This document shows, in pieces, positions 1 to 5,669 of a stretch of DNA of 6,261 bases. A program made the position numbers and the translations under genes. Source of the stretch: Planctomycetota bacterium (GTDB taxonomy: Bacteria; Planctomycetota; Phycisphaerae; WQYP01). The notes under the pieces are model-generated. The model was not told the origin of the DNA, searched no databases, and saw only the letters and a list, made by a program, of their open reading frames with translations. The stretch covers positions 1 through 6,261 of the forward strand of contig JAJZCU010000136.1 of the NCBI GenBank assembly GCA_021828935.1, read 5' to 3'. Each line of letters begins with the position of its first letter. The first letter of the stretch is position 1.

Positions 1-261
1 GCCGGGTTGCGCCGGATGGTCAAGAAAATCCCGCAAACGCCTTCCCGCAACTTCATCCGTGCCGTAGCCGGTTAATTCAGCGAAGGCCGCGTTGGAGCAA
101 ACGATCATGCCGGCGGCGTCCGCGACTATGACCGCGTTGGCCGAATGGGAGGCCACCAGCGCCGCCTCCGCGGGGCCCTGGGCTGATTCACCGAGGCGCA
201 GCCAACGCGTTAGAAAGTTGCCTGATTTGCCAGCCGCCGAATTTTCGTGGTGAACCGACAC
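1..261 (-). CDS. PAS-domain protein, N-terminal part (end outside window)
   Basis: The first 87 codons are visible before the frame leaves the window. After a polar, unconserved lead of about 33 residues, a PAS fold begins: ALVASHSANAVIVADAAG (34-51), then MIVCSNAAFAELTGYGTDEV (52-71) and GRRLRDFL (73-80). The N-AF-ELTGY and EV-G signatures are typical of PAS domains that sense small molecules, redox or light, or mediate dimerisation in histidine kinases, diguanylate cyclases and chemoreceptors. No membrane segment precedes the PAS, so cytoplasmic sensing is likely. The start is GTG, supported by AGGAG six bases upstream. It lies 107 bases after fliS on the same strand, with an inverted repeat between, so it may or may not be co-transcribed. 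The output domain is not visible and no specific function can be assigned. Confidence 0.82.
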   Translation of the reverse strand, partial: MSVHHENSAAGKSGNFLTRWLRLGESAQGPAEAALVASHSANAVIVADAAGMIVCSNAAFAELTGYGTDEVAGRRLRDFLDHPAQPG

Positions 262-267
262 GTGCTG

Positions 268-272
268 CTCCT
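268..272 (-). promoter_or_regulatory. Ribosome binding site deciding the GTG start of the PAS protein
   Basis: AGGAG lies six bases upstream of a GTG at 261 on the minus strand. The frame stays open further upstream through the gap after fliS, but no other start there has a comparable site, so this element chooses the GTG. Confidence 0.6.
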
Positions 273-328
273 GACGTGGTGCGCGAATGCAATTCAATAA
301 AATTGTGGCCGAACCGTGCGCGGGCCAT

Positions 329-359
329 GCCTGGGGCCCGATCCCGCTGGTCCCCAGGC
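329..359 (-). repeat. Inverted repeat between fliS and the PAS gene
   Basis: The minus strand has a perfect eight-pair stem, GCCTGGGG and CCCCAGGC, around a 15-base loop, beginning nine bases after the fliS stop. No U-tract follows, so it is not a standard intrinsic terminator. It may be a partial terminator, an mRNA-stabilising hairpin, or a chance GC-rich dyad. Confidence 0.35.
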
Positions 360-368
360 GGTTGCTTT

Positions 369-917
369 TTACCCTTCAACGCTCAAGCCGCCGCCGGTCA
401 TGGCCGGAAGCATTGCCCGGCGGCTGGGGGCCCGGCGCGGCAGGTCGCCGTCCGCGGCGGTGTCGCTGACCCGATCATGCATTGCGGGGCGGCGCGGCGG
501 CGGTTCATCCACAGTGTCCGTGGGCGCGGCCGCAGCTCGCTCGGCGGCCAATCTCTCAATGAGCATGGCCCATGTTTCGCGCTGGTGCTGCATGATTTTC
601 AGGGCGTCATCCAATGGTTCAATTTGTTTTTGCACGTTGGCCGTAATCAGTTGCCGGTACAAGTACATGTACAAGGCGCGCAGTTGCGCACAAAGGTCCG
701 GCGCCAGTTCCGGACGCAGGCCGTTGTTGAGTTCCATGACAATATTCTGGGCCTTGATCAGCAAGTTATGGCTGGCCTCTCGGTCGCGCTGTTCGATGGC
801 CTGCCGGGCCTGCTGCGTGAAGCGGATGACTCCGTCCCAAAGCATCAATTGCAACTGTTCCGGAGTGGCGGTGAGAATCTGCATTTTTCGATATTCACTG
901 GCGCCTGTCGCGGCCAT
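369..917 (-). CDS. fliS: Flagellar export chaperone FliS with extended C-terminus
   Basis: FliS binds the C-terminal region of flagellin in the cytoplasm, preventing premature polymerisation and guiding it to the flagellar export gate. Residues 8-125 carry the family pattern: EYRKMQILTATPEQLQLMLWDG (8-29), a LLIKAQNIVMELNNGL helix (52-67), LRALYMYLYRQLITAN (79-94) and a final helix ending RETWAML (113-119). These predict the usual helical bundle. The frequent Tyr of the LYDG motif is Trp here (residue 27). Residues about 127-182 form an Ala/Pro/Arg/Asp-rich, probably disordered extension; bacterial FliS is commonly near 130 residues, so this one is about 50 longer. The ATG at 917 is preceded by AGGTAGG, ending six bases upstream, which supports the start. 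It lies about 200 bases after fliD and is probably part of the same late-flagellar transcription unit. The identification is firm; the role of the tail is unknown. Confidence 0.93.
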   Translation of the reverse strand: MAATGASEYRKMQILTATPEQLQLMLWDGVIRFTQQARQAIEQRDREASHNLLIKAQNIVMELNNGLRPELAPDLCAQLRALYMYLYRQLITANVQKQIEPLDDALKIMQHQRETWAMLIERLAAERAAAAPTDTVDEPPPRRPAMHDRVSDTAADGDLPRRAPSRRAMLPAMTGGGLSVEG

Positions 918-960
918 AAAAAACCTACCTTGCGCAAGAAAACCGGATGAGTTCCACTTA

Positions 961-1107
961 CTATCGGGCCAAATTCAACCGGCAATGAGCGATGAAAGCA
1001 CAGCGGTCATCAACGACCGATAATTTCCGGCCCAATAATAACAGTAAACCCGCCCACGCTTGCCACGCCCCATTGGGGTTGATTTTGATCGAATGAGCGC
1101 CCACCAT
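961..1107 (-). CDS. Doubtful small ORF between fliD and fliS, 48 residues
   Basis: In the roughly 200-base gap between fliD and fliS, a minus-strand ATG frame of 48 codons ends in TAG. It has a hydrophobic centre (AGLLLLLG near residues 19-26) followed by a Cys/His/Arg-containing second half. No convincing Shine-Dalgarno precedes it (AAAGAACA only), and I recognise no family. Against it are the lack of a start signal and the short length; for it are its placement in the operon and its filling most of the gap. It is more likely chance than gene. Confidence 0.15.
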   Translation of the reverse strand: MVGAHSIKINPNGAWQAWAGLLLLLGRKLSVVDDRCAFIAHCRLNLAR

Positions 1108-1119
1108 TGTTCTTTGACG

Positions 1120-3882
1120 TTACCCGCCAGGCGTGGATGTGCTGCTCGTACCGCCCGAACTTGAACTGCTGGAACTGCTCGCGGCCGCCCCGGCGGAAAC
1201 CGTTGGCGGCTTGTAACTGTTGATCGCCGCCTGCTGGGACTGCAATTGCGACAGCGTCACCTCTAAGTTGGCGAAAGTCTGCATCAGGCTGTTTTTCTTG
1301 TCGGTAAGCATCTGCGTGAGAAATGTGGACTGCTGATTAAGTTCCTGCGTCTGAGAGGTAATGGCGTTGGTGGCCTGAAAGATCAGCCCCGTGCCGGAGT
1401 TAATAAACGTCTTCATCAAATTATTGAGCGTATCGCTCACGCCGTTATTTTTGGTGGTAAACAATGCCTGCACGCCCTGCGGGTTGGAATTCAGCACGTT
1501 GGTTAGCGTCCCGCTGTTAAGTGACAACGTTCCATCCTGGTTGATGGTAATTCCGATTGCGGACAGGTTGTTCAACGAACCGGTTCCTGAAAAGATCTGC
1601 CCGGCAAATTGCCCCAGCGTATCCTGAATTTGCTGCACAGATCCATTGCCGAACAATACTCCACTTTGCGACGGGTTGGCCGCATTGAACGCCGTGTCCT
1701 TGGCAATCGTTTGCACAATGCCGTTGTACGCCGCCACCAACGCCTGCACGGAAGTATTAACCTGCGAAGTATTTTGCGTCACGCTGATCGAAACCGGCCC
1801 CGGGCTGGCCGAAAGCAAGCTCACGGAAAGCCCGGGCACCACGCCCGTTATGGTGTTGGTGCTGGAAGTCAGTTGAATGTTCCCGCCCGTGGTGCTGTTG
1901 CCGTATTCCACCACCGCGTCCTGCCCCTGCACCAGACTGGTCATGTTCAGGCCCGCCGCCGAGCCATTAAAGATCAGACTTCCCGCGGCGCCGGAATTGG
2001 CGCTTACCAAGTTCAGGCGAAACGGCGTGCCGCCGGAGCCATCGTTAATAATGCCGGCGGTGGCGCCCACGTTGGCGGCGTTAATTTTAGTCACAATGCT
2101 TTGCAGGGTGTCGGTGGCCGTGATCGCCACGGTCTTCTCAAAACTGCCGTTGATCGTCGTGCCGGTCGCGGTTCCGGCCAGGTTCAGGCTCGCGGCCGTA
2201 TTGCCGCCGTTTAGGTCCTGCACCTTCATTTTCAGTTGTCCGCCGCCGGTGTCAGTGAGCAAAATGCCATTCCCCTGGCTGTTAATAGTGGCGTGTACGG
2301 CAATATTGCTGTTGTTTATCTTGCTAATCACGCTGCCCAGCGTGGAGTCGGTCGCGGTGATGTCCACCGTAAACGATTTACCGGTGGAATCGGTAATCTG
2401 AAATTGGCCCGGTTGCACGCCGGTTCCGCCATTAAGCCCCGCCAGCGCCGTGTTGGTACTGATGTAGCGCAGGTGCAGGTCGCCGCTGCTTAAGGCGCTG
2501 GCACTTACGCTTTGCGCCAGCCCCAATTGCGTGGCCGTGGTATCCCCGCCCACATTCGCTACTGACAAATTCGCCGCGGAAGCCCCCGTGGTGTCGGTTA
2601 ACACAATTCCCGTGCCGGCATTGTTAAGCCCGGCCGTCACGCCCGCATTCGCCGAGTTAATCGCGTTAAGCACATCTTGTACGGTGTTGGCGCCGGCCAG
2701 GTTGACCGTAGTGGTGGTGTTGGCGCGGTTGGTTATGGCAATTTGCCCCAGCGCCACTCCGCTGCCGCCGTTTAAGTCTGATATTAAGGAACTGTTCAAG
2801 CCGGCGTTCAGCCGCGTACCGGTTAGCACGCCGCTGGAACCAGTGCCCGTAAGGCCCAAATCCTGCGCCGCCAACGAGCCATTCAGTGCCGTAACCGTCG
2901 GCGAGCCGCCGCCGCTGTCCGTAAGCGTCAACCCGTGGCCATTGGCTGAAATTGCCGCGGTGATAACCTGCCGTCCGCCGACCACTCCAGCCGTGTTAAT
3001 GGCCTTGATCACGTCGCCAAGCGTCTGGGCATTGTTTAGTGAAACATTAATGGCGCCTGCGGATGAATTGATTTGAAAATCGTTGAGCAACCCCACCGTG
3101 CGGACGCCGTTGCCGTCATTAAGCGTCGACAGACTGGTGGCGGCAGTGAGTTGATTAATATCGGTACCGGTGATCACGCCCCCCACGGCGGCGGTGGTTA
3201 AACCCAGGTTGGTGGCGGTGGTGTCGCTGCCTACGTTCGAAATGCTCAGCGTGCCGGTTCCGCCGGATTTGTCCGTAATCACCAGATGGTCGCCATTGAT
3301 TGCCGCCTGCACATTCACGCCCGTGGCGGAGTTAATGGCCGTGACCACATCATTAATTGAAACCGCGTGGGACAAGTTAACCTGCGTGCTGGCGCCGCTG
3401 CCATCGGTGATGCGAATGGACCCGAGTTGTACGCCCGCGCCGCCATTAAGTTGTGAAAGGTTCAGTGCAGGGTTCAGCGTTCCCTTTCCATATTCAAACA
3501 CCAGATTGCCCGTGGCGCCCAACGCCGTATTGCTGCTGGCGTATCCCTGGGAAACCAATTGGCTGCTGCTGGCAAGTTGGTCCACGGTAAAATTGTAGTT
3601 GCCCACGGGGGTGCCCACGCCGGCCGTGGCGGTCAGCACGTTTGAGTTGCTGGAGGTGGCATTGGTGGCGCCGAAAACAGCCCCGGTTTGAAAGCTGGTC
3701 GCCGTGACCTGCAGCGCCGTGAGCTGCGCGGCCAAATTCTGCAACGCGGTGTTTTGGGTTCCCAGGGTTTGCAGTTGGTTGGAAATGTTGGTAATCGGCG
3801 CCTGTTCAAGCTGTGTAAGCCCGGTGATCAACCGACCATAGTTGATGCCGGATATCGGCCCGATACTGGCGGTGACAGACAT
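1120..3882 (-). CDS. fliD: Flagellar hook-associated protein 2 (filament cap FliD), enlarged by hook-type repeats
   Basis: FliD forms the cap at the tip of the flagellum and promotes polymerisation of exported flagellin. Residues 1-110 are the FliD N-terminal domain (SGINYGRLITGLTQLEQAPI, then a heptad-like Leu/Gln/Ala segment). Residues 145-646 are a chain of flagellin hook-type (IN) repeats: full units near 145-239, 254-355, 370-467 and 483-579, and a partial one at 580-646. Typical unit features are LNGGxGV, xIxITD, a DVxxAIN core, GIxLTD and TTAxxLGL. Residues 656-892 match the FliD C-terminal domain and end in a coiled-coil-like stretch (about 835-888). A Ser/Gly tail follows (about 897-920) with eight serines in a row at 902-909. 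At 920 residues it is roughly twice the 468 of E. coli FliD. There is no cleavable signal, as expected for a type III flagellar export substrate. GAGGT six bases before the ATG supports the start. It is preceded by a sigma-28-like box and followed by fliS. Confidence 0.95.
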   Translation of the reverse strand: MSVTASIGPISGINYGRLITGLTQLEQAPITNISNQLQTLGTQNTALQNLAAQLTALQVTATSFQTGAVFGATNATSSNSNVLTATAGVGTPVGNYNFTVDQLASSSQLVSQGYASSNTALGATGNLVFEYGKGTLNPALNLSQLNGGAGVQLGSIRITDGSGASTQVNLSHAVSINDVVTAINSATGVNVQAAINGDHLVITDKSGGTGTLSISNVGSDTTATNLGLTTAAVGGVITGTDINQLTAATSLSTLNDGNGVRTVGLLNDFQINSSAGAINVSLNNAQTLGDVIKAINTAGVVGGRQVITAAISANGHGLTLTDSGGGSPTVTALNGSLAAQDLGLTGTGSSGVLTGTRLNAGLNSSLISDLNGGSGVALGQIAITNRANTTTTVNLAGANTVQDVLNAINSANAGVTAGLNNAGTGIVLTDTTGASAANLSVANVGGDTTATQLGLAQSVSASALSSGDLHLRYISTNTALAGLNGGTGVQPGQFQITDSTGKSFTVDITATDSTLGSVISKINNSNIAVHATINSQGNGILLTDTGGGQLKMKVQDLNGGNTAASLNLAGTATGTTINGSFEKTVAITATDTLQSIVTKINAANVGATAGIINDGSGGTPFRLNLVSANSGAAGSLIFNGSAAGLNMTSLVQGQDAVVEYGNSTTGGNIQLTSSTNTITGVVPGLSVSLLSASPGPVSISVTQNTSQVNTSVQALVAAYNGIVQTIAKDTAFNAANPSQSGVLFGNGSVQQIQDTLGQFAGQIFSGTGSLNNLSAIGITINQDGTLSLNSGTLTNVLNSNPQGVQALFTTKNNGVSDTLNNLMKTFINSGTGLIFQATNAITSQTQELNQQSTFLTQMLTDKKNSLMQTFANLEVTLSQLQSQQAAINSYKPPTVSAGAAASSSSSSSSGGTSSTSTPGG
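1945..3450 (-). repeat. Tandem hook-type (flagellin IN) protein repeats within fliD
   Basis: Four units of about 95-102 codons start at 3450, 3123, 2775 and 2436, with a fifth, shorter unit from 2145 to 1945 that lacks the leading LNGG segment. Shared landmarks are LN(G/D)GxGV, a beta-strand-like ITD or equivalent, an (I/V)xxAIN or KIN core, LTD and a following Gly-rich turn. The units are diverged at amino-acid level, so they look like old duplications. They probably fold as successive beta-rich domains forming the exposed body of the cap subunit. Confidence 0.75.
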
Positions 3883-3940
3883 TCGTGTACCTCATAACTC
3901 CAGCCAGCCCGCCGCTTGCCGAGGCCTGGTCTTCGGTCTG

Positions 3941-3969
3941 TTATCGGCGTGCTGGAAAGCGTAACTTCA
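3941..3969 (-). promoter_or_regulatory. Candidate sigma-28 (FliA-type) promoter of fliD
   Basis: The minus strand carries an exact GCCGATAA, the classical sigma-28 -10 box, at 3948-3941. An imperfect -35 element, TGAAGTTA (3969-3962; consensus TAAAGTTT, six of eight matching), lies upstream, but the spacing is 17 bases after TGAA rather than the usual 15. Transcription would begin near 3934, about 50 bases before the fliD ATG. Position and orientation fit a late-flagellar promoter. The weak spacing keeps this a candidate, and a second exact GCCGATAA inside a coding region on the other strand shows that chance matches occur. Confidence 0.5.
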
Positions 3970-4043
3970 ATGCCGGCCAGGCCAAAACCCACGGCCTCCG
4001 CAATGGCCCCAGGTGGCGCTGGCATCAGGAAAGGTTCGCCCCA

Positions 4044-4061
4044 GAGGAGGTGCTCCCCCTC
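4044..4061 (-). terminator. GC-rich hairpin after the zinc-ribbon gene, possible terminator
   Basis: Ten bases after the stop codon, the minus strand reads GAGGGGG, loop AGCA, CCTCCTC: a seven-pair stem with one G-U wobble. It is placed where the upstream operon should end and before the fliD promoter. No U-tract follows, so it is not a canonical intrinsic terminator. It could aid Rho-dependent termination or protect the mRNA 3' end. Confidence 0.3.
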
Positions 4062-4071
4062 CCCCACAAGC

Positions 4072-4251
4072 TTACGCCGACTTGGCAACGGCTGCCGCCT
4101 GGGCCGGAATGCGGAACAATGACGAGCAATTGCTGCACTTCACGTTCTTCCCACGGGCCGTATCCGGCACCACCAAAATACTGCGGCACTTTAAGTTCGG
4201 GCACATAATGCGGATCACCTTCGGCTGCACTGGGGCATTGACTTCGGGCAT
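4072..4251 (-). CDS. Small zinc-ribbon protein, 59 residues
   Basis: This tiny protein holds one treble-clef or ribbon-like metal site. Residues 16-42 show MCPNLKC (Cys17, Cys22), a middle part with VPDTARGKNV, and KCSNC (Cys39, Cys42), giving four cysteines as C-x4-C and C-x2-C for one predicted Zn ion. It ends SSLFRIP followed by an Ala-rich tail. The pattern resembles short zinc-ribbon modules found as stand-alone proteins or at N-termini in planctomycetes; that comparison is from memory. I chose the ATG at 4251 because GGAG lies six bases upstream (4258-4261); a TTG four codons further up is possible but would remove that site. It lies 36 bases after the stop of the 66-residue gene, so it is probably the last gene of the ABC operon. 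A hairpin follows its stop. The partner (nucleic acid or protein) cannot be told. Confidence 0.78.
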   Translation of the reverse strand: MPEVNAPVQPKVIRIMCPNLKCRSILVVPDTARGKNVKCSNCSSLFRIPAQAAAVAKSA

Positions 4252-4287
4252 AGCAGGCTCCAATAAAAAAGGACTGTTCTGCCCAAA

Positions 4288-4488
4288 CTATCGTCGTCCC
4301 GCCGCCGCAGGTTTAGATGTCGGCGGCGCGACGCCGTCGGAAAAGTAAAAAGTGATGCCTCTGCGGACTATGGCGCTACGTTCCCACATGGCCTCCCGGT
4401 CGGGCGCCGCCATGGGCCCCAGCCGCCGGCTTTCGCTGATGATCATGTCAACGGTCACCTCTGGCGCGGCGGCCCCGCGGTTGGCCAT
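4288..4488 (-). CDS. Small hypothetical protein, 66 residues
   Basis: I do not recognise this family. The 66-residue product starts MANRGAAAPEVTVDMIISES, continues with an Arg/Glu-rich stretch (about residues 21-44, including REAMWERSAIVRRG), then GITFYFSDG (45-52), and ends in a Pro/Ala/Arg tail. No signal peptide, membrane segment or cysteine is present, so it is probably a small cytoplasmic protein with a helix and a short strand. The ATG at 4488 lies 34 bases inside the end of the upstream membrane-protein gene, a compact arrangement typical of an operon. A weak GGGA-type ribosome site sits about eight bases upstream. The same frame is open further upstream to 4764, but that part only overlaps the membrane gene and reads like noise. 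An internal ATG at residue 15 is an alternative start. Codon use looks coding. Function is unknown. Confidence 0.6.
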   Translation of the reverse strand: MANRGAAAPEVTVDMIISESRRLGPMAAPDREAMWERSAIVRRGITFYFSDGVAPPTSKPAAAGRR

Positions 4489-5669
4489 AAACGGTTCCCA
4501 CCGGTCTTCAGCCCCGGCGGGCCGTTGATTTCGTTGGTTTCTGACAGCGTTCTCACCAGCCGATAATGCCCGGTGAGTATCCAGTCCTTCAAGGACGGAC
4601 CCAGTCCCATGCCCACGAACCCGATCAGGAAAAGCCCCAGCCCGCCATACCATGCCACCGCCGCCCTGGTTAAAAAAAACGTCCGCATTGCCGCCACGGC
4701 GCAGCCCGCGAGAAGTGTGGCCACGGGCGCGGCAAAAACTCGGTCGTATTCCGGGATAATCCATTTTTTTGTCGCCAAACGGCCACGCAGACTCATTGGC
4801 GGCCTGCGATTAAAAACATAAAAATAGGTACGCGTTGCCGCCAGGACCAACGCGGCGAAAATAGCCACGGTACTTACCGTGCCCAGGAGGGACGGCGCGC
4901 TTCCTCGCCCGGCGTACGATAGAATGGTATACTCAATAAATCCAAAAAAGACTGCCCATAAGAAGGCCCATTGCAGGCCGATGCCCACCGGCATCTCGGA
5001 GCTTAACGCAAGGTACGGCCATCCCACCGTCGAGTTTGTCATGGCGGGCGCCGGCCGTCTCGGCAACAACGATTCCGCCGCCAGCCAACGTACATGCAGG
5101 CGCGCGATGATCGATGCACCGACAAAGGTAGCTGCGCCCACGCCAATGGAAAGCAGCGGCCAATGGAGCGCGGCGACGATGCCGACACATCCCAGCGCCA
5201 GCAGATAAACCTGGGAAAAGCGCCCGGCCTCAAGCAAGCGCGCCGCCATCATTGCGGTGTAGCCGGCAGCATAGGCCCCGGCGCCAATAAGCAGCGCCAG
5301 ATCCAGCCGAAAAATGCCGGCGGCCAGAATGCACCCGCAGGCTAAAAAAATGGTGCAGTCCAATAGCGTCGGCGCCGCATTGCCAAACGGCAGTTTCAAT
5401 TTCCCCGCCCATGGGGTCTCACGCAGCCAGGTGAAATAACCGGAACGTATGGACGGCATCCGCCAAGCCCGCCCTGCGCCCAGCGACACCATCAGCACCA
5501 CCAGGGCCTCCACGGAAAATGCACCGCGCGAAGGCCGTGCAAAAGGGGTTTTGGCCGCGGGCAGGGCGGTGAGCACCAACGCATTGAGCGCAACTGGCCC
5601 AAGCCGAACCGCCAAGGCCGCAGCCAGAAAATAGTACGGAACCAGCGAAACCCGCGGGCGCAGGGTCAT
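4455..5669 (-). CDS. Polytopic membrane protein, probable ABC-2-type permease partner
   Basis: This 404-residue protein has about nine or ten hydrophobic segments, near residues 8-36, 51-67, 102-120, 122-143, 153-168, 170-189, 227-251, 262-281, 311-329 and 335-357. It is clearly an inner-membrane protein. A soluble loop at about 68-100 contains GYFTWLRETPW and then a basic and proline-containing stretch, a pattern I associate with uncharacterised planctomycete membrane proteins. The C-terminal tail (about 365-404) is polar and Gly/Pro-rich. The ATG lies inside the stop of the ATPase gene (ATGA overlap), with AAGGAGG seven bases upstream, so the start is well supported and translation is probably coupled. 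The pairing implies a two-component ABC transporter, but I see no diagnostic permease motif. A membrane protein merely co-expressed with the ATPase remains possible. The substrate cannot be inferred. Confidence 0.85.
   Translation of the reverse strand: MTLRPRVSLVPYYFLAAALAVRLGPVALNALVLTALPAAKTPFARPSRGAFSVEALVVLMVSLGAGRAWRMPSIRSGYFTWLRETPWAGKLKLPFGNAAPTLLDCTIFLACGCILAAGIFRLDLALLIGAGAYAAGYTAMMAARLLEAGRFSQVYLLALGCVGIVAALHWPLLSIGVGAATFVGASIIARLHVRWLAAESLLPRRPAPAMTNSTVGWPYLALSSEMPVGIGLQWAFLWAVFFGFIEYTILSYAGRGSAPSLLGTVSTVAIFAALVLAATRTYFYVFNRRPPMSLRGRLATKKWIIPEYDRVFAAPVATLLAGCAVAAMRTFFLTRAAVAWYGGLGLFLIGFVGMGLGPSLKDWILTGHYRLVRTLSETNEINGPPGLKTGGNRLWPTAGPPRQR

Noticed and set aside
188..379. Minus-strand 63-codon frame overlapping the end of fliS and the PAS gene.
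   Set aside because: It starts at TTG and is out of frame with the clear PAS sequence, which explains the same DNA.
1014..1021. Near match to the sigma-28 -10 box (ACCGATAA) on the plus strand between fliD and fliS.
   Set aside because: It would drive transcription antisense into fliD and has no good -35 element at the right distance.
276..1023. Long plus-strand open frames opposite fliS (224 and 235 codons).
   Set aside because: They are antisense shadows of fliS and the adjacent gaps; the minus-strand FliS product is an unmistakable family match and the plus frames resemble nothing.
1391..3598. Several plus-strand open frames opposite fliD, some Val/Pro/Leu-rich and apparently hydrophobic.
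   Set aside because: They mirror the Gly/Thr/Asn-rich repeats of FliD; their hydrophobic look comes from reading those codons backwards.
3828..4088. Minus-strand 86-codon frame between the zinc-ribbon gene and fliD.
   Set aside because: It starts at TTG, overlaps both neighbours, lacks a ribosome site and runs across the promoter-like region.
4264..4287. T-run (TTTTTT on the minus strand) just before the zinc-ribbon gene as a terminator.
   Set aside because: No stable stem precedes it, and it lies immediately before a good ribosome site within a tight gene string.
4559..4566. Second exact GCCGATAA, on the plus strand.
   Set aside because: It lies inside the membrane-protein gene, antisense to everything nearby, with no -35 match or downstream plus-strand gene; probably chance.
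4288..4764. Upstream extension of the 66-codon frame to 158 codons.
   Set aside because: The first 92 codons lie entirely over the membrane-protein gene and read as low-complexity Gly/Arg noise; the ATG at 4488 gives a sensible protein.
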